A stretch of 64,000 nucleotides of DNA from Ahaetulla prasina. Its lineage: Eukaryota > Chordata > Lepidosauria > Squamata > Colubridae. The notes under the pieces are model-generated. The model saw nothing but the letters and a program-made list of their open reading frames with translations. It was not told the origin of the DNA and did not search any database. Location of the stretch: positions 366,129,233 through 366,193,232 of the forward strand of contig NC_080539.1 in the NCBI RefSeq assembly GCF_028640845.1. The letters are read 5' to 3'. The translations under genes were made by a program, and so were the position numbers. How positions within the stretch are numbered: position 1 is the first letter of the stretch; each line of letters opens with the position of its first letter. Below, piece after piece: positions 11,746-21,909 of the stretch.

Positions 11746-11811
11746 ATAAGATTTTGGTGGATGGAAGAACCAGGTCTCTCTTAAAAACTGACTTTCCCTT
11801 TCTCTTGCTAG

Positions 11812-11980
11812 GTTGTCGACAATGTTAGCAACCAGACATCATGCCGGCTGGCAGGCCTAAGGCCCGGGACGGTGTATTTCGTCCAAGTCCGCTGCAATCC
11901 GGTCGGTATCTATGGTTCAAAGAAAGCCGGCATTTGGAGTGATTGGAGCAACCCAACGGCGGCCTCCACGCCTCGGAATG
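11812..11980 (+). CDS. CRLF1: CRLF1 internal exon with WSxWS motif
   Basis: The exon lies between a pyrimidine-rich acceptor (TTGCTAG at 11805-11811) and a GTGAAT donor at 11981. It has 169 nt: 56 codons plus one base. It encodes [20 protein letters not shown], then a [19 protein letters not shown] segment and WSDWSNP, the WSxWS signature of class I cytokine receptors, which is needed for folding and secretion. NVS and NQT are potential N-glycosylation sites. The reading frame is open, the phases fit both neighbouring exons, and no inactivating change is visible. The 8.3-kb upstream intron is packed with repeats, including a 1,076-bp tandem duplication. Confidence 0.96.
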
Positions 11981-12044
11981 GTGAATAGGACCAATTTTCC
12001 ACCCTTACCTTTGGCAAAGGGGGGGCCCCTGGTTTTTTCTAAGC

Positions 12045-13020
12045 AGCATAGAACCCAAAGGTGCTTTTTCAAAAGGCAACTGGACTTTCTGGTTTTTTTT
12101 TCTTCAAAGTCATTTCGTTTCTCATCCAAAAAGCTTCTTCAGCTCTGACTGGATGGTGGGGAATGGAAGGATTTATTTTCCTTGCAGACAGCTGGTCATT
12201 TGCATCCTTTTAGCGAGTCACTGAGGCCACCTGGAGGTCTACCCGAGTAGTGCAAATGGGTGTGGAGCAGGGGTGAAATGTAATTTTTTTTACTACCGGT
12301 TCTGTGGGCGTGGCTTGCTGGGGGGTAATGTGACTGGGTGGGTGTGGCCAACTTCTTTTTTTTTTTTAAACTTTTAAAAGCATTTTTCCTACAACCTCTT
12401 TGGCCGAAGAGCTTGTAGAAAAAATGCTTTGAAAGGGTTCTGACAATCCCAGCTGAGCCACGTGATCATCAGAGCCTTTTTTTTTTTACTTTTAAAAGCA
12501 TTTTTTCGGCTGAAGAAAAAATGCTTTTAAAAGTAAAAAAAAAACCTCCGATGATCGCATGGCTCAGCTGGGCATGCAGGGAGGGAGGGAGGAGGGCAGG
12601 GATTTTTGCTACCGGTTCTCCAAACCACCCACCACCATCGCTACCAGATCCGGTCCGAACCGGGAGCATTTCACCCCTGGTGTGGAGCCTTTTTGGAACT
12701 GTTGAAAGGGCTGTGTTGTAGATTGGAAATAGATGATGTTGTATTCTTCCCCCTTTGTTGGGAGAGGGCTGTTCAATTTTGACATAGACGGTCTCTTTGA
12801 CTCCTCTTCCAAGCCAGAGGTCTTCTCTGTCCAAAATGTAGACTTTGCTGTCTTCATAAGAGTGGCCTTTGTCTTTTAAATGCAGATGGGCTGCTGAATC
12901 TTGTCGCGATGGGTTTGTTCTCCTATGTTGTACCATGTGTTTAGGAAGGAAAAACCAGGAAGTTTAGCTGCCTCTTGAAAAAGCACCTTTGGGACAACCG
13001 TGACCTGAATGACTGAGAAT
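12045..13020 (-). mobile_element. Penelope-like element fragment split by a hAT insert
   Basis: The minus strand (12940-12700) encodes HLKDKGHSYEDSKVYILDRE then the RGVKETVYVKIE segment and SPNKGG. The H-x6-7-GH, E and N pattern is the second half of the GIY-YIG endonuclease carried by Penelope-like retroelements. The part near 12060-12240 has the AGAAGCTTTTTGGATGAGAA-like 3' region also seen at 53600-53870. Confidence 0.65.
12268..12679. mobile_element. hAT MITE family B
   Basis: 412 bp, ends CAGGGGTGAAATG and CATTTCACCCCTG, perfect target duplication GTGTGGAG (12260-12267, 12680-12687). Inserted in the Penelope-like fragment. Confidence 0.93.
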
Positions 13021-13032
13021 CTCCATAGCCTA

Positions 13033-13227
13033 GAACTAAGAAGAAATTTCCGGACAGGGAGAACAATTAATCAGTGGAATGGCATGTCTTCAGAAGTTGT
13101 GGTTGCTCCATCACTGGAGGCTTTTAAGAAGAGATTGGGCAGCCATTTGCCTGATATATAGGGTCTCCTGCTTGAGTACTGGGCTGGACTAGAAGACCTC
13201 CAAGGTCCCTTCCAACTCTATTCTTAC
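13033..13227 (+). mobile_element. CR1 LINE 3' end
   Basis: Encodes LRRNFRTGRTINQWNGM-like CR1 C-terminal sequence and ends GACCTCCAAGGTCCCTTCC, the CR1 tail found many times here. Confidence 0.85.
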
Positions 13228-13309
13228 AAAAGTACAGTAGAATAATATGTTCCTCCAGCTAAAGAACGACGATGATGATCAACCCCAACAGTCCGCTGCA
13301 GGTTATAAA

Positions 13310-13800
13310 CCACAGCCTAGCACCGTGATGGAGAACCTTTTCAGGACTGAGTGCCCAAACTGGAACATGGGTGCATGTTTGTGCATGTTTGTGCATGTGC
13401 GTGCTGGAGCACCGGAAACCCAAAGACCAGCTGGCTGGTGCACTCATTCCTGGTTTTTGAGCCATTTTCCAGGCTGTTTTCCGGGCCATTTTCATGCCGT
13501 TTTTGGGCCATTTTTGGGGCCAGTTTCAGGCTGTTTTCTGGACCATTTTCATGCAGTTTTGAAGCCATTTTTTGAGCCAAAAACGGCCTGGAAATGGCCC
13601 AGAAACAGCCCAAAAATGGCCTGAAAATGGCCCAAAAAATGGCCCAAAAAAGGCCTGGAAAACTGCCTGGTTTTTAGCTGTTTTCAGGCAGCTTTCTGGT
13701 GCTCCAGCACCCGCGAAGACCAGCTGGCTGGTGTGCATGGAAACCAGAAGAACAGCTGGTAACCGTGCGTGTGCCCACAGAGAGGGCTTTGCATGCCAAA
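13310..13800. mobile_element. hAT-like MITE with GGCC-rich hairpin
   Basis: The left end CACCGTGATGGAGAACC and right GTGTGCCCACAGAGAGGGC belong to a repeat seen again at 35595-36170 and 62000-62337. Its middle (13450-13660) is a long hairpin of GGGCCATTTTC units against their complement. Confidence 0.7.
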
Positions 13801-13924
13801 ATAGATATTTTTTGTGAGGGGGCGGGGATCCCCAGCCTAGGGTTGGGAGAAACTAAACGGTTAAGTAAAGGGAGAAAGGACCTGTCCCAAAATCACCCAG
13901 CTGGATTCTGTGCCTGAGAGGAGA

Positions 13925-14438
13925 TGTCGTGTCCCCCTCCCCCTCCGACAGCCGGGTCTGGGAAGTCTGTATCAAGCGTGGCCACGAAGCCTCTGCAGCT
14001 TTGCCAAATTCCTTTCAGATTTCTCAGGCAGGCAGGAATCCAAGGTGTGACTTCAGCAAACCAGATGAGACTTTGCTTGACTCAAATTGCTTGACTCAAG
14101 CTGGTCTTTTATATAGGCCATGGGATGTGGCTCCATGACTCAGCACTTATCTAGGCCTGCCCCTCCCTTCCTTTTGCTGACGTCGCCTCTCAATTCTTCG
14201 GAAGCGGGGATCCGTCCACTGTGAACTCCCTTCCTCCTGATCTGCTGCCGGCAATTCTAGCACGTGGCTGGCTTCGTGCTCACACGCTGTGGGAGTGAGG
14301 TTTGTTTGTTCATTCCTGACATTCTGTCTGGGGGCTGGAGGCGAGCCAGGCCGTTCCTCTTCATTATCAGACTCTGAATCGGATAGCAGGAGATGGGAGG
14401 GGCCTGGCTGAGGAGAGGAGGGCGGGCGAGGCACAACA
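13925..14438 (-). mobile_element. solo LTR
   Basis: 514 bp, TGTTGTGCCTCG at the minus-strand start and GGGACACGACA at the end, near-matching 5-bp flanks GGAGA/GGGGA. A TATATAAAAG box follows GGAGCCACATCCCATGG. No internal retroelement genes flank it. Same family as 59472-59988. Confidence 0.85.
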
Positions 14439-15389
14439 GGGGATTTGTTTTATTTCAGCACCTTCACGTCTGAACCGCAGTGGTTCTTTGGGCTGAGATT
14501 ACCTCAAAGTTACCTGGCGAGCTTCTGTGGCTGAACAGGGATGGAAACTAGGTCTTCCTATTCTGTTCTGTTTTACTGGCTAGCGGTCTGGTCACCACAG
14601 GGAGCCCCGGAAATCCCCTAAGTGAAGCTCCTGCTCCTTCGCCAGGTGTTTGTTTTCTCAGCTTTCTCTTGGTGGCTTTCTTGGGCACCCTTCCAGCTTA
14701 AAGCTCAAGAGCTCCTGTCAGGTTCCTCTTCCAAGAAATCTCGAGCTGACCTCCTCAGAATCCGATTCTGTGTCAGGAGTAGATTTGGGCTTTTAAGCCA
14801 CGAGACTCGGAAGAAATCTGGGTCTTGCGGTTACCCTGCACCTGGGTTTCTTGCTCCAAAGCCAGCTGAGAATCCACAAAGACTTGGACCTCAAATGTTG
14901 CCTTGACTCCTCCATTCTTCCCAAGCCTTCCCACATAACATTCATCTCCTGTCCGCCTGGCTGGGGGGGGTGGAGGGAAGGAAGGAAGGAACGAGGGAGG
15001 ATCGGCAGTTTCCCTGAAGAGAACATCGTCTTCATTTCCTCACGTTCATTGAATTTATCTCTGTCTGGATGACTTAGATACTAAGGATGGGTTGAGGATA
15101 AATTGTGCGTGCGGAAGAATAATTGAGATGGTTTCAGGAGGATGTTGGGGAGATAAATGAAAGCAGGCAATCTTTTTTTTTTTAAAAAAAAATACAGGAA
15201 TGAAATAGGCAAAACACAGGTGGATTTACTCCTTGCGAAAAAGAATAGTTGAGCATCTAAGGTTGCCCTTATATATATTTTTTTGCTAAATTTTATTTTG
15301 ATACCATTATACTTGGCTTGACCTTGGGAAGTGAGATTGGCTTTCAAACAATGGTTTAAAACGGCCTTTCCACATAACACACACTAGAT
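14439..15389. other. CRLF1 intron, nothing recognised
   Basis: Mixed-composition sequence with a short (GGAA)n near 14980 and A/T-runs near 15170. No repeat family or exon identified. Confidence 0.4.
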
Positions 15390-16607
15390 CAGGGGTCTCC
15401 AACCTCGGCAACTTTAAGACTGGTGAGATCATCAGTGGCTTCGGTGTGAGGTACCAGCTGTACGCTGATGATACTCAGCTGTACTTTTCCACACCGGGCC
15501 ACCCCAACGAAGCTATCGAAGTGCTGTCCCGGTGTCTGGAAGCCGTACGGGTCTGGATGGGGAGAAACAGGCTCAAGCTCAATCCCTCCAAGACAGAGTG
15601 GCTGTGGATGCCGGCATCCAGGTACAGTCAGCTGCGACCGCGGCTGACTGTTGGGGGCGAGTCATTGGCCCCGATGGAGAGGGTGCGCAACTTGGGCGTC
15701 CTCCTGGATGGACGGCTGTCTTTCGAAGATCATTTGACGGCCGTCTCCAGGAGAGCTTTCTACCAGGTTCGCCTGGTTCGCCAGTTGCGCCCCTTTCTAG
15801 ACCGGGATGCCCTATGCACGGTCACTCACGCTCTCGTGACGTCTCGTCTGGATTACTGCAATGCTCTCTACATGGGGCTCCCCTTGAGGAGCACCCGGAG
15901 GCTCCAGTTAGTTCAGAATGCGGCTGTGGGGGTGATAGAGGGAGCCCCTCGTGGCTCCCATGTGACACCCCTCCTGCGCAGACTGCACTGGCTACCTGTG
16001 GCCTTCCGGGTGCGCTTCAAGGTTTTGGTAACTATCTTCAAAGCGCTCCATGGCATAGGGCCGGGTTATTTACGGGACCGCCTGCTGCTACCGAATACCT
16101 CTCACCGACCCGTGCGCTCTCACAGAGAGGGACTCCTCAGGGTGCCGTCGGCTAGGCAGTGCCGGCTGGCGACGCCCAGGGGAAGGGCCTTCTCTGTGGG
16201 GGCTCCCACCCTCTGGAACGAACTTCCCCCAGGACTTCGTCATCTTCCTGACCTTCGAACCTTCCGCCGCGAGCTTAAAACACATCTATTTATCTGCGCA
16301 GGACTGGATTAGATTTTAAAATTTAAATTGGTTTTAAATGGGTTTTATTATGTATATTGTTATTTTTTAATTATTCGGCCATTTGTAATAAGTTTTTTAA
16401 TTGATGTTTTATTTTGTACTTATATGTATATTTTTAATTTGGCTGTGAACCGCCCTGAGTCCCTAGGGAGATAGGACGGTATAAAAATATGAAAAATAAA
16501 TAAATAAATAAATAAGACTTGTGGACTTCAACTCCCAGAATTCAGGCTGAGGAACTCTGGGAGTTGGAGTCCACAAGTCTTAAAGTTGCCGAGGTTGGAG
16601 ACCCCTG
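15390..16607. mobile_element. palindromic MITE split by an L2-like LINE
   Basis: Left end CAGGGGTCTCCAACC, right end GGTTGGAGACCCCTG, flanks CACTAGAT/CACTTGAT (7 of 8). The LINE at 15425-16512 lies within its left arm, next to AAGACT on both sides. Confidence 0.85.
15425..16512 (+). mobile_element. L2-like LINE with open reverse-transcriptase C-terminus
   Basis: An open frame at 15446-16312 starts inside the reverse transcriptase at YADDTQLYF (the catalytic YxDD box) and runs through LDYCNALYMGLP, LRRLHWLPV, FKVLVTIFKALHG and PTLWNELPPGLR to a stop. The 3'UTR ends CCGCCCTGAGTCC then (AAATA)n. The 5' part, including the endonuclease, is missing, so it is a truncated but undamaged-looking and fairly young copy. 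It is not a host gene. Confidence 0.9.
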
Positions 16608-16616
16608 CACTTGATC

Positions 16617-16901
16617 ATAGTTTCTCAATCTTGGCAACTTGAAGACGTGTGTGGACTTCAACAGAATTCTTTACTGGCCAAGTGTGACTGGACACCCAAG
16701 GAATTTGTCTTAGGTCCATATGCTCTCAGTGTACATAAGGAGAATAAAATACATTCCTCAAGAATAAAAAGATACAACACTTAGTGATAGCCAAGGTTAC
16801 TACTAATCAAGCTATCAAATCATACTAGGAAACAAATAAAAACAATACAATGGAAGTTGAAGTCCACACATCTTAAAGTTGCCAAGGCTGAGAAACACTG
16901 C
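16617..16901. mobile_element. palindromic MITE split by an L3 LINE end
   Basis: TTTCTCAATCTTGGCAAC on the left and GTTGCCAAGGCTGAGAAAC on the right enclose a minus-strand L3 3' end (16663-16850, TTACTGGCCAAGTGTGACTGG). Confidence 0.75.
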
Positions 16902-17264
16902 CTTACATGGATACAATATCTTCTACGGGTGTTAAGAACACTTAGTTGTGTAGTCACCTTGACCCACTCTGTGGTCCCCCCTGCAGATTTTAATAATTTG
17001 AGGGAGCTGGCAACTAAATAGCAGTAGCTGGTCCGTAGCCCAAAAAAGACTGCTATACTACATGCTGCTACACCTGGCACCTTTCAAAGGCACCTGTGTA
17101 GCATCTGGAAGCAGCTGTACAGTTAGATGTTTAGATCCAGCTGGGCTGCTTTTATCGGGTTTAGTTATTTATTAAATGTGCGTAGTAGCTTAGTACATCA
17201 ATTTACTCCTAGTAACTGTGCTATTCTTCCTGCGTAGCAGTACTCTTCTGCAAATTTGATTACA
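16902..17264. other. CRLF1 intron, nothing recognised
   Basis: No exon or repeat family seen. Confidence 0.4.
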
Positions 17265-17610
17265 ATTATTTATTTGTTTATTTGTCAAACACAACAGTAT
17301 ATAGAAGTATAAGCATGAAATAACCATACGAATTGGATACAATCGAAGGGAACATTAGGACAGGAACGGTAGGCACGCTGGTGCTCTTATGCACGCCCCT
17401 TACAGACCTCTTAGGAATGGGGTGAGGTCAATAGTAGATAGTCTTTGGTTAAAGCTTTGGGGATTTTGGGAAGAGACCACGGAGTCTGGTAGTGCATTCC
17501 AGGCATTAACAACTCTGTTACTGAAGTCATATTTTCTACACTCAAGATTGGAGCGGTTCACATTAAGTTTAAATCTATTGTGTGCTCGTGTATTGATACT
17601 GCTGGGGCAG
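17265..17610 (-). mobile_element. L3-like LINE 3' end
   Basis: Minus strand encodes LECRKYDFSNRVVNAWNALP and PFLRGL, then the TTTGACAAATAAACAAATAA tail. Confidence 0.85.
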
Positions 17611-17736
17611 AGAACGTGAGTAGGTTGGTAAGCTGGTTTATACCTTTTCTGTAGGTTTTGTAGAGGCATCTGATTGGTTGTTGCAGGAAATGGAAAGGAA
17701 GCTGGGCTAAATAAATCTTTTTTGATCCAGCGGAGC

Positions 17737-18131
17737 CCTCTTCTTCCTCTCCTTCTCCTCTTCTCTGCTTCTTCTCATCCTCATCTTCTCCTTCTCTGCT
17801 TCCCCTCTTTTTTCTTTGCTTCATTTTCTTTTCTTCTCTTTTCTCTTCTTCATTTCCCCTCTTCTTCCCATCCTCTCATTTTTCTTCCCTTCTTCCTCTA
17901 CTCCTTCTCCTCCTCTCCTTCCTCTGCTCCCGCTTCCTTTTCTTCTTCCTCTCCTCCTCTTCTCTGCTTCCTCTCCTTTTTCTTTGCTTCATTTTCTTTT
18001 CTTCTCTTTTCTCTTCTTCCTTTCCCCTCTTCTTCCCATCCTCTCATTTTTCTTCTTTTCTTCCTCTCCTCCTTCTCTTCTTCCTCTCCTCCTCTTCACC
18101 TCTTCTTCTTCCTCTCTTCCTTCTCCTCTAG
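17737..18131 (+). repeat. polypyrimidine tract upstream of a CRLF1 exon
   Basis: About 390 nt almost entirely C and T, with a 120-bp subrepeat (TTTGCTTCATTTTCTTTTCT occurs at about 17815 and 17983). Long open frames of Ser/Leu/Phe here are by-products of composition. Confidence 0.95.
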
Positions 18132-18213
18132 CATTCAAAAGTAAAGAGTTTTGTGATTCTCCCCACACCCCTGGCAGAATATCCCTTGTCAGCTTTCACT
18201 TCCTCTCTTTCAG

Positions 18214-18389
18214 GACGGACTCCGGGAGTTTGCGAACCCAAGAACGGAGAACATAACAACACGCTACGCCGAGAACTCAAGCAGTTCTTCGGATGGATGC
18301 GCAAACATGGGACTTGTGCCAATTTGAGCATCAAAATGTACGATCAGTGGCGGGTGGCACTGCAGAAGTCCCACAAAACACGCAACCAG
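18214..18389 (+). CDS. CRLF1: CRLF1 penultimate exon, C-terminal segment
   Basis: The acceptor is CTCTTTCAG at 18205-18213 and the donor GTAGGA at 18390. The exon is 176 nt; its first two bases complete a Gly codon begun in the previous exon. It encodes a variable linker (RTPGVCEPKNGEHNNT), then the conserved RRELKQFFGWMRKHGTCANL and YDQWRVALQKSHKTRNQ, as in human CRLF1 up to KSHKTRNQ, where the human exon also ends. NLS is a possible N-glycosylation site. A polypyrimidine block of about 390 nt ends some 80 nt upstream of the exon. Confidence 0.95.
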
Positions 18390-18607
18390 GTAGGATACCT
18401 GAGTTTTCAATGGAAAGCAAGGGGAATCGTCCGGTCGGTATAAGGATGGGTGTAGAGCACTCACTGACTCCAAATTTTTTCCCCCCAAAGTTTATTGGGT
18501 TTTTTATTTTAAACATATACCGTTTCCCCGAAAATAGGAGCCAACTGGAAAATAAGTCCAGCATGATTTTTCAGGATGCTTATAATATAAGCCCTACCTC
18601 CAAAATA

Positions 18608-19500
18608 GGGACGCGGTGGCTCAGGGGCTAGGATGCTGAGCTTGTCGATCGAAAGGTGAGCTCCCATTACTTGTCCCACCTTCTGCCAACCTAGTGTTGT
18701 GGCTCCCGCTCCCGAAACTGGCCCCATGCCCGAAAGTGCCTTGGAGCCGGGCCTGCTGCCAGAAAGTGACTCGGAGCCGGGCCTGCTGCCAGAAAGTGAC
18801 TTGGACAGTGAGGAGGAAGGGCCGTCAGGACTTACCTCGGAAGCACCAGCCTCCCTGGCTCAGCTCCAGGAGCCAGAAGCAGGCCAAGCGAAAGAGATAA
18901 CGAGGCCTCCATCCCCTGACTCTTTCCCCCCCAGGCCACGCCTGCAGACCCAGTTGACAGCAATCAGGCTTGGCTCAATCCCAGGTTTCATAGGCAGGAG
19001 AGAAGGGAACAACAGAAGCAGGGGAGGGGCAGGCCTAGGAAGTGCTGAGTCATGGAGCCACACCCCACAGGATATAAAAGGCAGCAAGAGCTGGTGTGTC
19101 TCTTTGTATCAGGCAAATCCACGGATTGACTAGAGCTGAAGGTTGTGACTCACCAGCGTCTTGGCAGCTAACGAGGGCTCTTGGCAGACGCTGGCTCTTT
19201 TGCTGCCAGAGCTGATAAGAGCCGGCTAATTAAGCCATCGTTCGGACGGAGGCGAGGAGGACATAACACCTAGCAGTTTCAAAAGCACGTAAAAATGCAA
19301 ACAGAAAAAATAGGGACCACCTTTGGTGGGAAGGTAACAGAGTTCTGTGCGCCTTTGGCGTTGAGTCATGCTGGCCACATGACCACGGAGACGTCTTCAG
19401 ACAGTGCTGGCTCTTCGGCTTTGAAACGGAGATGAGCACTGCCCTCTAAAGTCGGCAACGACTAGCACATATGTGCGAGGGGAACCTTTACCTTTACCTT
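18608..19500 (+). mobile_element. tRNA-derived SINE split by an LTR
   Basis: Starts GGGACGCGGTGGCTCAGGGGC (A box) and ends GGGGAACCTTTACCTTTACC. Flanks ACCTCCAAAATA/ACCCCCAGAATA agree at 10 of 12. Same family as the minus-strand copy at 40916-41275. Confidence 0.85.
18695..19268 (+). mobile_element. solo LTR
   Basis: 574 bp from TGTTGTGGCTCC to GGACATAACA with a perfect 5-bp target duplication CCTAG (18690-18694, 19269-19273). GGATATAAAAGG near 19070 is a TATA box. It shares the GAGTCATGGAGCCACACCCC block with the LTRs at 13925 and 59472 but is a diverged subfamily. The open frame inside (18699-19133) is not a gene. Confidence 0.9.
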
Positions 19501-19672
19501 ACCCCCAGAATAAGCCCTAGTTAAGATGGTCAGCCAGATGGATGCATTTAGTACCATATTTCCCCCCCAAAATAAAATCTAACCAGAAAATAAGCCCTAA
19601 TGGGTCTTTTGGAGCAAAAATTAATATAAGACCCGGTCTTATTTTCAGGGAAACATGGTATCAACATCAATA

Positions 19673-20122
19673 CATGAACATGTGTGGTCTCTGGGTATAA
19701 TTCACGTTATTACAAATAACAATAGTTCTATTGTTACATTAATCAAACATATAATCCTAATATTAATGTACTTGATTATTTTAAAGTAGTTATTCAATAT
19801 TTCAATGTTCCATTCTAATGTCAGTGATCTTGAACATATGTAGTAATATCTTTCACTCTTATCTTCCCATTTAATTATTACTTATTTTCAATTTATATCG
19901 AAATGATCACTACTGATATTCCCTCTAATTCTTATTTCTACCTCTATTCTGACTTCTAGTCAGGTCACTCTTATTAATCCTAATGTTAAAACACATATTT
20001 ATGCTAACACATAGTCCTTTATATAAAGGTATATATTCTTATTTCTATCTCTATTTCTAGTTTTTAATCAGGCCATCATTATATTAGAAAAAAGAAGAAA
20101 GAAAAAGGTGGGGGGAGGAAAT
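19673..20122. other. AT-rich intron, nothing recognised
   Basis: No identifiable repeat or exon. Confidence 0.4.
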
Positions 20123-20566
20123 CCCGTAGTTTTCGGAGTATAAGACGCACCTTAGTTTTTGGGGAGGAAAATAAGAAAAAAGCTGATTGGCAGGTGGATT
20201 GGCCTCCCGAAATACCCCCAATCAGCTGTTTCCAGAGATGAATTTTAGCAAGTTTTCTTGGTTGTGAGTTCTGTGTCTTGCTGTGCCTTTTTTTGCTTTT
20301 TCTTTCTGCCTCTGAAACTCTGTTTCAGAAAAAACTTTTTTCTGCCTCTGAAAAGCCTCCAAAACAGAGCTTAAGAAAAAAAGCCTCTGAAGCTCTGTTT
20401 GGGGGCTTCTTTTCTGAAGCTTCATTTCTGATGCTTTTTTCAGTCTCTGAAACCTCCATTTGAGAAGCTGGGCGGGGCTACATTCTGGGGTATAAGACAC
20501 TTCCAGATTTTCACCCTCCTTTTTTGGGGAAAAAGGTGCGTCTTATACTCTGAAAAATACGGTAGC
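20123..20566. mobile_element. MITE with GTATAAGACGCACC ends
   Basis: GTAGTTTTCGGAGTATAAGACG on the left is answered by CGTCTTATACTCTGAAAAATAC on the right. A second inner set of CTCTGAAAC/GTTTCAGA inverted units forms hairpins. A related left end is at 60950. Confidence 0.8.
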
Positions 20567-21061
20567 TCAATTCTATCCATCAACCTTTGCCCGTTTTAAT
20601 ACTTCAATTCTTATTCGTTTTTTGGCTTTCCTCCCATACTCCTCTCTTGGATCTGACTCCAAATGTTGACTTCCCTATTCACAACTGGTTGGAAGGCATA
20701 TCTGCTAACCTGAAGTTAAATTGGTTTTTCTTTTTAATTTTGGATGAGGCAAAATTGAATTGACTTGGCTGGCTAGTGAAAATTATTGAGGACTAGAACC
20801 TTATAGGTAGAGAATTTAGCTCACATTAAAAAGAGGGCAATGCTCAAACTGTAGGCAGAATTTGATCTTACAGTTGCAAAGTCTATCCTTTTCGTTTGCA
20901 AACTTTGATTCAGTATTTAGGAGGCAACTTTGTAAAAAGGCATTTTCAAATTCTTTAATTATCAATGAAAAGACCCACTGGTTTACATATTATTATATTA
21001 GACCCTTATCCCATTTTTAAATAAATGTATTTTGGTCAACTCAAGAAGGTGAACTACGCTT

Positions 21062-21260
21062 AATACAGATAGTCCTGAACCCAAAATTTCTGTCGCTAAG
21101 CGAGACAGAGGTTAAGTGAGTTTTGCTTCGTTTTATGACAGCTGTTAACTGAGTCACTGCAGCTGTTAAGTTAGTAACACAATTTTTAAGTGAATCTGCC
21201 TTCTGCATTGACTTTGCTTATCAGTAGGCCACAAAAGATGGCGGATATGAAAACCAGAAA
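21062..21260. mobile_element. TA-flanked MITE remnant
   Basis: ACAGATAGTCCTGAACCC and repeated GTTAAGTGAGT phrases. Confidence 0.65.
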
Positions 21261-21279
21261 TTGTTTGTGACGGTCTCAT

Positions 21280-21652
21280 AGAATAATAGAAGAAGAAGAA
21301 TAGACTAAAGACTGGATTAGACTAGACTAGACTAGACTGGAGACTGGAGACTAGACTAGACTAGACTAGACTAGACTAGACTAGACTAGACTAGAATAGA
21401 ATAGAATAGAATAGAATATAGAACAGAACAGAACAACAGAACAGAACAGAACAGCATGGAGAATAGAATATAGAATAGGCTAGAACAGAACAGAACAACA
21501 GAACAGAGAATAGAATATAGTATACTATATAGAACAGAACAACAGAACAGAACAACTACAGAATGGAGAATAGAATAGAATAGAATAGAATAGAATAGAA
21601 TAGAATAGAATAGAATAGAATAGAATAGAATAGAATAGAATAGAATAGAATA
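21280..21652 (+). repeat. compound pentanucleotide microsatellite
   Basis: Blocks of (TAGAC)n, (TAGAA)n and (CAGAA)n with variants, ending in some 19 TAGAA units at 21556-21650. A minus-strand CR1 tail follows at once (21655-21770). Confidence 0.95.
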
Positions 21653-21885
21653 ACAAAGTTATTGGGGGATCTTGGAGGTCTTCTAGTCCAATCCCCTACT
21701 TAGGCAGGGGAACCTGTCCTATACCGTTTCAGATAAGTGACTGTCTAGTCTCTTCTATAAAAGTGGGTGGTCTACAAATAATGATGCAAATAAATAGGGA
21801 TGGAGATTCGTTAATTGGGGAAGGGGAGAATGCTATGGAGCCACTGCTGACCGTACCTGGTTTTAACTCTCTTTTTCCTCACCAG

Positions 21886-21909
21886 GTCCTGTCCAGTGAC
21901 AAATTGTAG
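21886..21909 (+). CDS. CRLF1: CRLF1 probable last coding exon (VLSSDKL, stop)
   Basis: A strong acceptor (TTTTAACTCTCTTTTTCCTC then ACCAG, ending at 21885) is followed in the required phase 0 by eight codons, V L S S D K L and TAG at 21907-21909. The upstream exon ends on a whole codon at a good donor, so the spliced protein would end RNQVLSSDKL. Human CRLF1 has a longer, different tail (begins DEGILPSGRR as I recall), so this identity rests on splice signals and position rather than similarity. The sequence after the stop, to roughly 22.6 kb, is non-repetitive and would be 3'UTR. I found no canonical AATAAA in that stretch. Confidence 0.65.
   Translation, partial: VLSSDKL

Larger units (their letters stand above)
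18520..19672. mobile_element. MITE remnants flanking a SINE with an LTR inside
   Basis: CCGTTTCCCCGAAAATAGGAG on the left and TATTTTCAGGGAAACATGG on the right belong to the common CCCCGAAAATAAG-type MITE. The SINE at 18608-19500 sits within it. Confidence 0.7.

Noticed and set aside
17674..18256. Open frames of 146-156 residues rich in Phe, Ser and Leu
   Set aside because: Polypyrimidine tract upstream of a CRLF1 exon, composition artefact.
18699..19133. Open frame with repeated PESDSEPGLLPES motif
   Set aside because: Lies wholly within a solo LTR with a CCTAG target duplication; the acidic repeats are LTR sequence.
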